Assembly (NCBI GenBank): GCA_963664465.2
Contig: CAXXSU010000012.1
Coordinates: forward strand, 1 to 64,000
Reading direction: 5' to 3'
Origin: CAVOAK01 sp963664465
GTDB taxonomy: Bacteria > Pseudomonadota > Alphaproteobacteria > UBA8366 > CAVOAK01
DNA: 64,000 nt
Shown: piece after piece, positions 8,090 to 17,147 of the stretch
Layout: each line of letters opens with the position of its first letter
Position numbering within the stretch: the stretch's first letter is position 1
Notes under the pieces: generated by a model
Seen by the model: the letters and a program-made list of their open reading frames with translations, nothing else
The model's database searches: none
Told to the model about the DNA's origin: nothing
Made by a program: the position numbers and the translations under genes

Positions 8090-8857
8090 TTAGGGGTTTT
8101 GGGGGGATTTCCGCTTTCTTCGGCTCTGGTTGAGCCGGTAGCTTTCGCCGTTCATTTCCAGGATATGGACATGGTGGGTGAGACGGTCCAGCAATGCTCC
8201 GGTCAGGCGCTCGGAGCCGAACACCTCGGTCCACTCGTCGAAGGGCAGGTTGCTGGTCACCAGGATGGAGCCACGCTCGTATCGTTGGCTGAACACCTCG
8301 AACAACAGCTCGGCGCCGGTTTTGCTGAGCGGCACGAAGCCGAGTTCATCGATGATCAGCAAGCTGTATTTCGCCAACTGTTTCTGGTAGCGCAGCAGGC
8401 GTTTTTCGTCCCTGGCCTCCATCAACTCGTGGACCAGGGCGGCCGCCGTTGTGAACCCCACCGATAATCCCTTCTGGCAGGCCGCCAGACCGAGACCGAG
8501 GGCGACATGGGTCTTGCCGGTGCCGCTGTTGCCCAGCGCGATGACGTTCTCGCGGCGCTCGACGTATTCACAACGCGCCAGCTCCAAGACCAGCATCTTG
8601 TTGAGCGAGGCGATGGCCTTGAAGTTGAAGGCATCGAGGCTTTTGACGGCGGGGAACCTGGCCTGCCTGATCCGCCGCTCGACCATGCGGCGCTCACGCT
8701 CGATCAACTCCAGCTCCGCCAGGCGGACGAGATAGCGCACATGGTCGACGCTCTCGGCGGCGCATTGGCGGGCCAGCTTGTCGTACTCGCGCAGAAAGGT
8801 AGGCAGCTTGAGGGCCTTGAGGTGATGCGCCAACAGCACCTGTGGGGTGTCGGTCAT
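8090..8857 (-). CDS. istB: IS21-family helper ATPase IstB
   Basis: A 255-residue DnaA/DnaC-like AAA+ protein. The N-terminal region reads MTDTPQVLLAHHLKALKLPT; Walker A is GNSGTGKTHVALGLGL (near residue 112), Walker B is LLIIDELGFVPLS, and sensor 1 is ILVTSNLPFDEW. Known role: ATP-dependent target selection and regulation of the IstA transposase. It overlaps istA by 4 nt (ATGA), indicating translational coupling. About 90 percent of residues match the IstB at 16383 by eye, so the two IS21 elements are relatives but not copies of each other. Confidence 0.95.
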   Translation of the reverse strand: MTDTPQVLLAHHLKALKLPTFLREYDKLARQCAAESVDHVRYLVRLAELELIERERRMVERRIRQARFPAVKSLDAFNFKAIASLNKMLVLELARCEYVERRENVIALGNSGTGKTHVALGLGLAACQKGLSVGFTTAAALVHELMEARDEKRLLRYQKQLAKYSLLIIDELGFVPLSKTGAELLFEVFSQRYERGSILVTSNLPFDEWTEVFGSERLTGALLDRLTHHVHILEMNGESYRLNQSRRKRKSPQNP

Positions 8858-10353
8858 GGCCTACCCTCGCCCAACAGGCTCATGTAGCTGGCGGCGGCCG
8901 TGGTTGCGACCCGGGCCCTTGGCAGATAGGGATAGACATCCAAGTCGAGCCGCGGCGGGCGCCGTTCGACCCGGCACAGCACCAAGTGCTTGACGGCGTC
9001 GTAGCCGATAGCGCCCAGGTGCAGAGCGTCCTTCACCGCAGCGTGAAGCTCCTCAAAATCGAAGGTCTCCAGAAGCCGCAGGACCTGTACGTATTCCCGC
9101 TTGCCGGGCTTGCCCATCCGCGCCTCAAGGAGGCGGCGCAGGGTTGGGAACGCGTCGGGCAGTTGCCACCCGGACAGAGGAGCGGCCTGGTCCAGGGCGC
9201 CGATCTTCTGCTCCAGCAGGGGCAGGTAGTGAAGCGGATCGAAGATCATATCCTCCCGGTCATGGGAGCGTGGATGCCGGGCAATGACCTCGGCGCCGCA
9301 ACCGATGACCACCTCATGGACATAGCCTCGAACCCAGACCTCCTGGTGGCCGTAGGCGACGGGCACCGAGTATTCGTTGCTCCGGTAGCGCACCAGGGAC
9401 AGGGAGTTGACCCGCGTGCCCTGCTTGTCGCAGGCATCGAACGGCGCCGGCGGCAACGCCATCAACGCCGCGCGATCCCGCTTGAGGCGCTCGCCGATGG
9501 TCTCGCCGTGGCCGCGCAGGACGTCGCCTTGCCGTTTGCAGCATCGTTCCTCCAGGTCGGCATTGAAGGCGTCCCAGCCCTCGAACCGGGGGAGAGGAAC
9601 CATGAAGTTCCGCCGGGCGTATCCGACCAGACCCTCCACTTTGCCCTTGTCGTTGCCCTTGCCAGGACGGCCATAGCGGTCCTTGAAAAGGTAATGGGAC
9701 TGAAGCCCGCTGAACGCTGGCGTCCGTCGCCGTGTGCCATCCGTAAGGATGCGCGACACCAGGCGCTTGTCGTTGTCGTAGAGGATCGATTGAGGAACCC
9801 CGCCGAAGAAGGCGAAGGCCCTGTTGTGGCCGTCCAGCCAAGCCTCCGCCGTCGCCGCCGGGTAAGCCGCGATGAAGCACGCATCGCTGTGCGGAAGCGC
9901 CATGGCAAAAAAATGCGCCCGCCGCTTGACCCCGGCAATGATCGCATCCGCCTCGCCAAAGTCCGCCTGGGCATCGCCCGCAGGATGCGCCAGCGGCACA
10001 AACATCTCCCGGAGACGACGCCGCCGTTCCCGGACGTAATCCTTGACGATGGTCTGTCCACCCGCAAAGCCATGCTCGTCGCGAAGCCGCTCAAATATCC
10101 GCTTCGCCGTGTGCCGCTGCTTGCGGTGAACCGTTCGGTCCGCTTCCAGAATACGCTCAATGATATCCGTGAAAGGATCCAGCTTCGGGCGCTTCGGTGG
10201 CTGGTGGCGGCGGTAGCCAGGGGGCTCCGAATGCCGGAGCATCTTCTTTACCGTCTCTCGCGCAATGCCAAACCGACTCGCCGCATCTCGCTGGCTCAGA
10301 CCATCAACATGGCATGCCAGACGGACGCGGAGATAAAGCTCCACCGTATACAT
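8854..10353 (-). CDS. istA: IS21-family transposase IstA
   Basis: A 499-residue transposase starting MYTVELYLRVRLACHVDGLS; an in-frame ATG lies 15 nt upstream, but 10353 matches the start of the related gene at 14887 and has a GGAAGG site before it. An HTH region (residues about 15-45) is followed by the rve catalytic core with HAQ/DAQADFGEAD (first Asp), PQSILYDNDK (second Asp) and GKGNDKGKVEGLVGYARRNF (Glu). The C-terminal domain contains YRSNEYSVPVAYGHQEVWVRG. Known role: cut-and-paste or circle-mediated transposition with IstB. No frame damage was seen, so the element could be active. Confidence 0.95.
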   Translation of the reverse strand: MYTVELYLRVRLACHVDGLSQRDAASRFGIARETVKKMLRHSEPPGYRRHQPPKRPKLDPFTDIIERILEADRTVHRKQRHTAKRIFERLRDEHGFAGGQTIVKDYVRERRRRLREMFVPLAHPAGDAQADFGEADAIIAGVKRRAHFFAMALPHSDACFIAAYPAATAEAWLDGHNRAFAFFGGVPQSILYDNDKRLVSRILTDGTRRRTPAFSGLQSHYLFKDRYGRPGKGNDKGKVEGLVGYARRNFMVPLPRFEGWDAFNADLEERCCKRQGDVLRGHGETIGERLKRDRAALMALPPAPFDACDKQGTRVNSLSLVRYRSNEYSVPVAYGHQEVWVRGYVHEVVIGCGAEVIARHPRSHDREDMIFDPLHYLPLLEQKIGALDQAAPLSGWQLPDAFPTLRRLLEARMGKPGKREYVQVLRLLETFDFEELHAAVKDALHLGAIGYDAVKHLVLCRVERRPPRLDLDVYPYLPRARVATTAAASYMSLLGEGRP

Positions 10354-11325
10354 CCTCCCACCTTCCATCCCGAAAAAGGACCGAAGGCTACAGGTGGCAG
10401 AGTTTTGCTCCGCCCGCGCCTGGGAAAATCCCGCCGCTTACGTGGACTAATTTGTCACCGCCGCTTACAGTGCGGGACGATGTGCTCTATATACCTACGG
10501 TATATATCTGCCGCCCGTTGGGCGGACGGCGGAATAATATGCCTTCAGGTAGTAAGACTGTTCGCTTCGATACTCCCAATTAGACAATTCTTGGATGAGC
10601 AGCGTCACCCTCTGTTGAGTGCCGAGGCTGACATATCAGAGATACCTTCCGCGTGTAGGACTAGCGGATTAGATCAACCGGAGTCACAACGGTGGCTATG
10701 GAGAGCGGATTATCGCTTTGGTCCGACTAGGAGATGGATTGCGTCGGTGTTCGTGCTGCTGTTGTTAAATGCGGCGACGGTTGCCGCTATGCCAATTTCA
10801 TTTAGCACTCCCACCAACGCTTCGGCGACTGGCAAGAGTTTGTCGTGGCTTTGTGGGTGTATCTCGATTGAGACATTAATTACGCCAATTCGCCCGTACA
10901 CGTGGTCTCCGGGCCAATTAGGTTTCGTAAACACGTATCCACCATCCCAATCAATATGCACCCATCCCGCTTTGGGCAGGATCGGTTCAAGGTTCCACAA
11001 GAAATCCATTGATTCTCTGTCATCAAGACTGTGGCCAACATCATATTTCGCTCCCGCGAATGGCTTTATCCTTTGTATGATTAATTCAGCCTGTTCCGCA
11101 TCGACATGGCGTGGTTTGCGAAATTCTATCAGTTCTAATTCGGCCTCTGCGGCCTTCGATTCCGCCGCCGCTGCTCGTTCGTTTGATGCGGCAATTTGTT
11201 CGTCAGATTGGCGACGTAACTCATCCCAATGGCGTTCTTTTATGCCAGCGGTTACGAAGACGAAATACATTGCGGCCACACCGACCACAAGGCTTACCAG
11301 AAAGACTGCGTTCGCAATTCCGGAA

Positions 11326-12364
11326 ATAGGGTATCCTATTCGCTCTCGTAGTGCCTAGATCTGGGGGGCAGGGCTGGGTCTGCCCCCGACGAGCTTCTTG
11401 TATGGCACGGGCTCCAGTTGCACTGCTTGCTGGAGGAGTCGATAGAACAGGAGGCCGCGAGCTTTGGATCGGCGGCGATTGAAGCGGAACGTGAACTCGT
11501 CCAGATAGTAATCAAGCTGGGAGGCGCTAATAGCCCCATGGTGAATACCCAGCCACCACCGATCAAGGAGGCCGGCTACCCGATGAACTTGGGGCATGAC
11601 AATGTGGGCTGGGTCGCCGCTGGCGGAAATATTTTTCGGCTGGTGTTCGAAGCCGACTCCCGTGAGACCGTTGTAGGCTCGCCAGCCATCGGTTCGAATC
11701 GTTGCTCCCGGGCACACAGCCGTTTGGACGAAAGGAATGAGGCTCTCGGCGGATGCGTCCTCGACACGCGCCATGCGGATACGACCGGTGCCCCGACCCC
11801 GGATTTCGGCGGCAATCGCGACAATCGATTTCTTGTTTGTTTTCCGCCCCGTAACGCCAACCTCCCGGCCGCCCACATAGGTTTCGTCGACCTCGACCTC
11901 GCCATTCAGAAGCTCTCTGCCCGGTCGAACCATGGCCCGGCGCAGCTTATGGAGCCATGTCCAAGCCGTTTGATAACCGCCCAGGCCGAGTATTCGTTGA
12001 ACCCCAAGCGCACTGACGCCGTGCTTCTGATTCGTCACATACCACATCGCCTGGAACCAAAGCCGCAACGGTTTCCGCGTACCCTCGAAGATCGTCCCCG
12101 CGGTCGGCGACGTCTGACGTTGGCATCCCGCACATCGCTGTTGGCCCCTGGCCGTCACCCACGCCTCGGTTCCCCCGCAGGCCGGACACCGAAACCCGGC
12201 AGGCCAACGGACACGCCGAAGAAAATCCGCACAGGCGGCCTCAGAAGCGAACCAGTCGTCAAATTCCATAAGCGTGCGAGGGTAATCGATCCCGCCAACG
12301 GGATGGGCAGTATTCTCGGCCATCACAACATCTTGCCACTACGAGAGCGAATAGGATACCCTAT
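11326..12364 (-). mobile_element. IS1595-family element, copy 1 (1,039 bp)
   Basis: Inverted repeats ATAGGGTATCCTATTCGCTC at both ends; perfect 8-bp target duplication TTCCGGAA at 11318-11325 and 12365-12372. Nearly identical to the copies at 27721, 29763 and 59811. Confidence 0.97.
11355..12326 (-). CDS. IS1595-family transposase (copy 1)
   Basis: A 323-residue ISXO2-type transposase. An N-terminal zinc ribbon (CPACGG ... CAGC, about residues 48-70) is followed by the DDE-type core: EVEVDETYVGGREVG (first Asp), GATIRTDGWRAYNGL (second Asp) and the terminal YYLDEFTFRFNRRRSKARG motif typical of the family. The start is GTG 12326 or the ATG one codon later. The protein is identical to those of the other three copies in the window. 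Confidence 0.96.
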   Translation of the reverse strand: MMAENTAHPVGGIDYPRTLMEFDDWFASEAACADFLRRVRWPAGFRCPACGGTEAWVTARGQQRCAGCQRQTSPTAGTIFEGTRKPLRLWFQAMWYVTNQKHGVSALGVQRILGLGGYQTAWTWLHKLRRAMVRPGRELLNGEVEVDETYVGGREVGVTGRKTNKKSIVAIAAEIRGRGTGRIRMARVEDASAESLIPFVQTAVCPGATIRTDGWRAYNGLTGVGFEHQPKNISASGDPAHIVMPQVHRVAGLLDRWWLGIHHGAISASQLDYYLDEFTFRFNRRRSKARGLLFYRLLQQAVQLEPVPYKKLVGGRPSPAPQI

Positions 12365-12518
12365 TTCCGGAAAAGAAACTCACTCTTTCCAATGACATTT
12401 CAGAAAATAGCCACATTCGAATTTCCGATTGGCTTTATTGGGCTGGCTTTACATTGATCTGCATTTTTGGTTTAGCGGCAATTGGAGAAAAAATCAGCAA
12501 CATAAGACGGAGACGCAA

Positions 12519-12743
12519 ATGGTGCGCGGTAAATACCTAAGCTTTGAAGAGGCCCGCAAGGCCGGGTTGCTAGACCAGTTCGCCAAGAAATTTCCCCGGC
12601 AGACACCCCGTCAAGCCGACGACGTGCGCGATGCCGATGAGGTGGCACCCCCCCTTCCCCCTATGACCTTACTTATCGTTTACCAGTGGCCGCGACAGCG
12701 CGACACAGGGCCTCTTCTTCACCGGATGGATGACGACAAATGA
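12519..12743 (+). CDS. Small hypothetical protein, coupled to the next gene
   Basis: A 74-residue frame starting MVRGKYLSFEEARKAGLLDQ. The SFEEARKAG..DQFAK pattern resembles the N-terminus of small proteins that I recall as neighbours of phage- or plasmid-like genes. The second half is proline-rich (VAPPLPPMTL) and does not continue the helical pattern, so a frameshift after about residue 40 is possible. The stop overlaps the next start as ATGA (12740-12743), which supports both frames as one translational unit. The upstream 120 bp holds the start of the IS-interrupted gene on the other strand. Function unknown. Confidence 0.45.
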   Translation: MVRGKYLSFEEARKAGLLDQFAKKFPRQTPRQADDVRDADEVAPPLPPMTLLIVYQWPRQRDTGPLLHRMDDDK

Positions 12744-13084
12744 ACGACATGAATCCTATCAAAGAAAACCAAGGCGGCTGGGGAGGAAGGCGTGCCAATT
12801 CGGGCCGAAAACCGGGATCAGCGAACAAGCGCACCCGCGAGATCGCCGACAAGGCTGCGGAGGACGGTCTGACGCCCTTGGATTACATGCTAAGCGTTTT
12901 GCGGGATGAAGATGCGCTGTTCGAAGATCGCAAATGGGCTGCCGAAAAGAGCGCTCCGTACATGCACGCCCGATTGCAAGCGACAAGGACAATCGAGGAG
13001 GATGAACCGATTATCGTAAATATCGTGAGGTACAGCGACGTGTGCGATGAGAGGAACTTCGACACAGACAGGACGCCAAGTTAG
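12740..13084 (+). CDS. Phage/terminase-associated small protein, hypothetical
   Basis: A 114-residue protein with a basic, Gly-rich N-terminus (GGWGGRRANSGRKPGSANKR) followed by a helical segment TREIADKAAEDGLTPLDYML and KWAAEKSAPYMHARLQATRT. Proteins with this GRKPGS..TREIADKA..GLTPLEYML pattern are, as I recall, found beside terminase genes in prophage-like regions; the basic N-terminus suggests nucleic-acid binding. No other phage structural gene is present here, so it is probably a remnant of a phage-like segment. The C-terminal 25 residues diverge from that pattern. It overlaps the preceding gene by 4 nt. Confidence 0.55.
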   Translation: MNDMNPIKENQGGWGGRRANSGRKPGSANKRTREIADKAAEDGLTPLDYMLSVLRDEDALFEDRKWAAEKSAPYMHARLQATRTIEEDEPIIVNIVRYSDVCDERNFDTDRTPS

Positions 13085-13104
13085 TTCATGGAAGTTAGCG
13101 AGGG

Positions 13105-13179
13105 ACGTCCGCTTACCGGCCTAAAGCGGTCATCCGTCAAATGCTGCTCCAACGTCTGCTTATGGCTAATAGCGGACAT
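13105..13179 (+). repeat. Palindromic repeat array, two units (plus orientation)
   Basis: Units at 13105-13132 (type B loop, ACCGGCCTA) and 13152-13179 (A-like loop, ATGGCTAA). It lies 21 bp after the preceding stop codon and upstream of the TauD-type gene. The first array in the window with plus orientation, judged from the B unit. Confidence 0.85.
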
Positions 13180-13322
13180 TCGGTGACCAGCAGCCAAAAC
13201 CCTCCAAGGACGGCAGGCGGGCACATTGCCAGCTGGGAGAAATTGGAGCACGATCAAGCTGGTTGGTTGATTTTTAGCGGGGAATCCTAGGTACTCCGTC
13301 CACCGCGTGGAGGGCATCATTC

Positions 13323-14192
13323 ATGACAATCGAATTTCGGCCACTTAGCGAAGCTCTCGGAGCCGAAGTCATCGGCGTCAACGTCGCCGACGATCAATCC
13401 GACGAGACGATTGCGGAAATCCGTGAAGGTTGGCTACGCCACAATATTCTCCTGTTCCGTGACCAAGACCTGACCCCGGAGCGGCAGAAGGCGTTCGCGC
13501 AGCGATTCGGCAAGCTCTTCGCGAAAAGCCCCGTAGGCTCCCGCGCATGGATCCCGGAACACCCGGAAGTGAGTGTGTTCTCCAACATCAAAGTCGACGG
13601 CGAGGATATTGGCAGGCGACCGGACGCCAGCTTCGGCGATGCCTGGCACAGTGATTTCTCCTACCTGACAGAGCCCGCCGGGGGTTCATTCTTCTACGCC
13701 AAGGAAGTGCCGGAAAAGGGCGGCGACGATACCTGGTACGCCAATCTGTCCAAGGCATATGACGTGCTGCCAAAGGAAACGAAAAGCAAGCTAGAAAACC
13801 TCCGCTGGGGGTTTAGTCAGGTCGTGACGCTGGAGCGCTATGGCTTCGATCACAAGCCCTTGACCGAGGACGTGAAGCGCAAACTGCCCGACGTCAGCCA
13901 CCCCTTTGTGCGTACGCACCCCGAAACCGGGCAGAAGGCATTGTTCGTCGGTATTCTCGATACACGCGAGTCTTCGGTCGACGGCATGTCGAAGGAAGAG
14001 GGGATCGAATTTCTGGACGACCTCAAGTCATTCGCAACGCAGCCTCAATTCACGTACACGCATCAATGGCGGCCCGGCGACTCCATCCTCTGGGACAACC
14101 GCTGCACGATGCACAGCGCGTCAAATTTTCCGGACGCGAATGGCCGCAGGCTGTGCTATCGCGTGACGCTCGAAGGCGGCGTGCCCTATTGA
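13323..14192 (+). CDS. TauD/TfdA-family Fe(II)/2-oxoglutarate dioxygenase
   Basis: A 289-residue enzyme of full length for the family. The iron-binding HxD is in DAWHSDFSYLTEPAG (about residue 102) and the distal His in WDNRCTMHSAS (about residue 262). The 2-oxoglutarate-binding Arg is in GRRLCYRVTLEGG near the C-terminus. The N-terminus FRPLSEALGAEVIGVNVADD is characteristic. Family members hydroxylate taurine, alkyl sulfonates, 2,4-D or related small molecules with release of succinate and CO2; the substrate is not predictable. No transporter genes for taurine lie next to it. Start ATG 13323 follows a GGAGGGCATC ribosome site. The gene stands alone between two palindrome arrays. Confidence 0.93.
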   Translation: MTIEFRPLSEALGAEVIGVNVADDQSDETIAEIREGWLRHNILLFRDQDLTPERQKAFAQRFGKLFAKSPVGSRAWIPEHPEVSVFSNIKVDGEDIGRRPDASFGDAWHSDFSYLTEPAGGSFFYAKEVPEKGGDDTWYANLSKAYDVLPKETKSKLENLRWGFSQVVTLERYGFDHKPLTEDVKRKLPDVSHPFVRTHPETGQKALFVGILDTRESSVDGMSKEEGIEFLDDLKSFATQPQFTYTHQWRPGDSILWDNRCTMHSASNFPDANGRRLCYRVTLEGGVPY

Positions 14193-14284
14193 TCTCCGGC
14201 TGTCAGCAGGCGTGTTCGGCGCTGAAGTGATTGGCTGCAACATGCCCCGTTCAGCCTAGAAATAAAAATTTTACACAGATTGTA

Positions 14285-14405
14285 ATATCTGCTTCTGGCT
14301 AAAAGCAGACGATCAGCGTGTGGGTGGAAAACGTCTGCTTACCAGCCTAAACCGGACTTCTTTAACGAGCCGCTCGCACGTCCGTTAATGACCCAAAGCG
14401 GACAT
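14285..14405 (+). repeat. Palindromic repeat array, units A-B-C (plus orientation)
   Basis: Units at 14285-14312 (A), 14331-14358 (B) and 14378-14405 (C). It separates the TauD-type gene from the small convergent gene at 14492. Confidence 0.93.
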
Positions 14406-14491
14406 TGTGCAAGTTGACATTTACGGATTTGCCATACCGGTATCGTTGGCCGCAGTTGGTTGGTTGAGTTGGCGGCCGCAGGAAAATGATG

Positions 14492-14698
14492 TCAGACGCC
14501 GCCAAGACGCTGATACAGTTTGCCATCCTGGAGAGCAGATTCTGCGATCGTCATTCCCGAGTCCAGATGCCCTTTTGCTACTAGTTCCACATGTTGAGGC
14601 AGCCCTGGGTGATCGACATACCGTCGAACGATCCAGACTGTGTCGGGTCTGTCGGTTTTTACAAATTCATCGCCAGGACTAATCGCAGTTTTCGGCAT
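14492..14698 (-). CDS. Small conserved protein, 68 residues
   Basis: The frame starts at ATG 14698 (MPKTAISPGDEFVKTDRPDT) and continues VWIVRRYVDHPGLPQHVELV, ending KLYQRLGGV. It looks like a small beta-rich protein; I recall short proteins with the GDEF/RTDRP..VW.V pattern as uncharacterised in Rhodospirillales-type genomes. The longer open frame in track with it only extends into the IS21 element and is not real. The IS21 element at 14749 begins about 50 bp upstream of the start codon, so the native promoter may be separated from the gene. Function unknown; base composition resembles the neighbouring genes. Confidence 0.55.
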   Translation of the reverse strand: MPKTAISPGDEFVKTDRPDTVWIVRRYVDHPGLPQHVELVAKGHLDSGMTIAESALQDGKLYQRLGGV

Positions 14699-14886
14699 CG
14701 TTAGCGAACTTTCCCGATCTCGATCGTTGCAGGTGGAATATATCAATTTGTAACTGGGATACGCAATCTGAGAACGGCGGCGCAATAATCCCCCACTGAA
14801 GCGGCCGGTTGATCCGGCTGTGGCGGACCAAAATGGGACCGCGTATAGCCTTCTGTCAGGGTTGCTCTGACTGGAAGGCGGGGGGG

Positions 14887-16386
14887 ATGTATCGGGTGGA
14901 GATGTACGCGCGGGTCCGGCGGGCGTGTCGTGTCGAGGGAATGAGCACCCGCGAGGCCTCGCGGGTGTTCGGGCTGGACCGCAAGACGGTACGCAAGATG
15001 CTGTCGTTCTCGGTGCCGCCGGGGTATCGCCGCGGCAAGCCGCCACGGCGGCCGAAGCTGGGTCCGTTCACGGGGATCATCGATCGGATTCTGGAAGACG
15101 ATCGGACCAGCCACCGCAAGCAACGGCACACGGCGAAGCGGATCTTCGACCGTCTCCGGGACGAGTACGGGTTCACCGGCGGCTACACCATCGTGAAGGA
15201 CTATGTCCGTGAGCGGCGGCTTCGGTCGCGCGAGATGTTCGTGCCGCTCGTCCATTCCCCCGGCCACGCCCAGGCGGACTTCGGCGAGGCGATGGCGGTG
15301 ATCGGCGGCGTGGCGCGCAAGGTCCACTTCCTTGCCTTCGATCTTCCCCACAGTGATGCCTGCTTCGTGAAGGCCTACCCGGCGGAGACGACCGAGGCGT
15401 TCTGCGATGGCCACAACGCGGCGGTTGCGTTCTTCGGCGGCGTCCCCCGCTCCATCCTGTACGACAACACCAAGCTGGCGGTTGCCCGGATCCTGGGCGA
15501 TGGGAAGCGGCAGCGAACGCGCGTCTTCACGGAGCTTCAGTCCCACTATCTGTTCGAGGACAGGTTCGGCCGGCCGGGCAAGGGCAACGACAAGGGCAAG
15601 GTCGAGGGACTGGTCGGCTTCATCCGGCGGAACTTCCTGGTCCCCGTCCCGCGTGCCGAGAGCTTCGCGGCCCTCAACGATGCTCTCGCCGAACAGTGCC
15701 GCCGGCGCCAGGCGGCGCGGCTGCGGGGCCACAAGGAGACCATCGGCGAGCGTCTCGAGCGGGATCGTCAAGTTCTCTTGCCATTGCCGCCTGCTCCCTA
15801 TGATGCCTGCGATAAGCGCCCTGGACGGGCGAGTTCGCTGTCGCTGGTGCGTTACCGCAGCAACGACTATTCCGTGCCCGTGGCCTACGGCCACCGTGAG
15901 GTGCTCATCCGGGGCTACGTCGATGAGGTGGTGATCAGCTGCGGGGCCGAGGTGATCGCCCGGCACCGCCGGTCCTACGACAGCGAGGACCTGATCTTCG
16001 ACCCGCTGCATTACCTGCCCTTGATCGAGCAGAAGATCGGCGCCCTCGACCAGGCCGCGCCATTGGCGGGCTGGGACCTGCCCGAGGCCTTCATCACTCT
16101 GCGGCGGCTCCTCGAAGCTCGTATGGGCAAGGCAGGCAAGCGCGAGTACGTCCAGGTGCTCCGTCTACTGGAGACCTTCCGGCTCGAGGAGGTCGAGGGT
16201 GCGGTCGGCGACGCCCTGCGGCTCGGCGCAATCGGCTTTGATGCGGTGAAGCACCTGGTACTGTGCCGCATCGAGCGGCGGCCGCCCAGGCTCAACCTCG
16301 ACGTCTATCCGTATCTGCCGCGCGCCCGGGTCGCGATGACGTCCGCCAAGTCGTACATGAGCCTGCTGTCGGGGCTCGGCGCATGA
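14887..16386 (+). CDS. istA: IS21-family transposase IstA
   Basis: A 499-residue transposase, the same length as the IstA at 8854 and clearly related. The HTH region contains VEGMSTREASRVFGLDRKTV; the rve core has AQADFGEAMAVIGG (first Asp), PRSILYDNTKLAV (second Asp) and GKGNDKGKVEGLVGFIRRNF (Glu). The start at ATG 14887 is chosen because it matches the N-terminus of the other IstA; the frame is open further upstream but that part is the IS end. It overlaps istB by 4 nt. Intact as far as can be seen. Confidence 0.95.
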   Translation: MYRVEMYARVRRACRVEGMSTREASRVFGLDRKTVRKMLSFSVPPGYRRGKPPRRPKLGPFTGIIDRILEDDRTSHRKQRHTAKRIFDRLRDEYGFTGGYTIVKDYVRERRLRSREMFVPLVHSPGHAQADFGEAMAVIGGVARKVHFLAFDLPHSDACFVKAYPAETTEAFCDGHNAAVAFFGGVPRSILYDNTKLAVARILGDGKRQRTRVFTELQSHYLFEDRFGRPGKGNDKGKVEGLVGFIRRNFLVPVPRAESFAALNDALAEQCRRRQAARLRGHKETIGERLERDRQVLLPLPPAPYDACDKRPGRASSLSLVRYRSNDYSVPVAYGHREVLIRGYVDEVVISCGAEVIARHRRSYDSEDLIFDPLHYLPLIEQKIGALDQAAPLAGWDLPEAFITLRRLLEARMGKAGKREYVQVLRLLETFRLEEVEGAVGDALRLGAIGFDAVKHLVLCRIERRPPRLNLDVYPYLPRARVAMTSAKSYMSLLSGLGA

Positions 16387-17147
16387 CCGACACACCGCAA
16401 GTGCTGCTCGCCCACCACCTCAAGACGCTGAAGCTGCCGACCTTCCTGCGCGAGTACGACAAGATCGCCCGGCAGTGCGCCTCGGAAGGCGTCGATCACG
16501 TCCGCTACCTGTTGAGACTCGCCGAGCTCGAGCTGATCGACCGCGAGCGCCGCATGGTCGAGCGGCGCATCAAGGCGGCGCGCTTCCCCGTGGTCAAGAG
16601 CCTCGACAGCTTCGACTTCAAGGTCATCCCCTCGCTCAACAAGGCGCTGGTCCTGGAGCTGGCCCGCTGCGAGTACATCGAGCGCCGCGAGAACCTCATC
16701 GCGCTCGGCAACAGTGGGACCGGCAAGACCCACATCGCCCTCGGTCTCGGCCTGGCGGCCTGCCAGAAGGGCCTCTCGGTCGGCTTCATCACCGCCGCCG
16801 CGCTGGTCCACGAACTCATCGAGGCCCGCGATGACAAGCAGCTGCTGAGGTTCCAGAAGAAGCTCGCCACCTACAAGCTTCTGATCGTCGACGAACTCGG
16901 CTTCGTGCCGCTGTCCAAGACCGGCGCCGAGCTGTTGTTCGAGGTGTTCAGCCAACGCTACGAGCGGGGCTCGACCCTGGTCACCACCAATCTGCCCTTC
17001 GACGAATGGACCGAGGTGTTCGGCTCCGAGCGCCTCACCGGCGCGCTCCTCGATCGCCTCACCCACCACGTCAACATCCTCGAGATGAACGGTGACAGCT
17101 ACAGGCTCAACCAGAGCCGCAGGCGTCAAACCCCGACTGCTAACTGA
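16383..17147 (+). CDS. istB: IS21-family helper ATPase IstB
   Basis: A 254-residue AAA+ protein starting MTDTPQVLLAHHLKTLKLPT, with Walker A GNSGTGKTHIALGLGL, Walker B LLIVDELGFVPLS and sensor TLVTTNLPFDEW. ATGA overlap with istA indicates coupled translation. Very close to the IstB at 8090 but with many conservative substitutions, so this is a second IS21 species rather than a recent copy. Confidence 0.95.
   Translation: MTDTPQVLLAHHLKTLKLPTFLREYDKIARQCASEGVDHVRYLLRLAELELIDRERRMVERRIKAARFPVVKSLDSFDFKVIPSLNKALVLELARCEYIERRENLIALGNSGTGKTHIALGLGLAACQKGLSVGFITAAALVHELIEARDDKQLLRFQKKLATYKLLIVDELGFVPLSKTGAELLFEVFSQRYERGSTLVTTNLPFDEWTEVFGSERLTGALLDRLTHHVNILEMNGDSYRLNQSRRRQTPTAN

Larger units (their letters stand above)
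7881..10469 (-). mobile_element. IS21-family element 1 (about 2.6 kb)
   Basis: Carries istA and istB on the minus strand. Ends are placed at TGTCAACGGCGGAG (7881) and, read inward from the right, TGTAAGCGGCGG (10469). The TG..CA termini and several GGCGGAG/GGTCC repeats inside each end fit IS21-type multiple transposase-binding sites. No convincing target duplication was seen, so the exact ends are uncertain by a few bases. Confidence 0.8.
10710..12398 (-). pseudogene. Membrane-anchored coiled-coil protein of unknown function, interrupted by IS1595 copy 1
   Basis: The open part (11288-10710) reads a hydrophobic segment, a charged Ala/Glu-rich coiled coil (QIAASNERAAAAESKAAEAE) and a globular C-terminal domain of about 120 residues (PILPKAGWVHIDWDGGYVFT). 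Excising the IS (11326-12364) and one copy of its 8-bp target duplication TTCCGGAA joins, in frame, the upstream codons starting at ATG 12398: MSLERVSFFSGIANAVFLVS continuing into LVVGVAAMYFVFVTAG. The restored protein has 213 residues with one N-terminal transmembrane helix, a coiled coil and a cytoplasmic or periplasmic domain. I recall similar small proteins as hypothetical in alphaproteobacteria; the function is unknown. The in-frame GTG at 11288 might allow a shortened product. Confidence 0.75.

Noticed and set aside
10470..10709. GC-rich inverted repeat near 10510 (CCGCCCGTTGGGCGGACGGCGG) as terminator
   Set aside because: No T run follows and no gene end is nearby; not supported as a terminator.
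8842..11358. 838-codon frame on the plus strand across IS21 element 1
   Set aside because: Antisense to istA/istB with low-complexity Arg/Ala composition; it crosses the IS boundary.
11418..12395. Long 320-332-codon frames opposite each IS1595 transposase
   Set aside because: They are the reverse-complement shadow of the transposase in all four copies, with no family features.
14743..16011. 422-codon minus-strand frame over istA of IS21 element 2
   Set aside because: Antisense frame in GC-rich coding DNA; composition and position show that it is a shadow.
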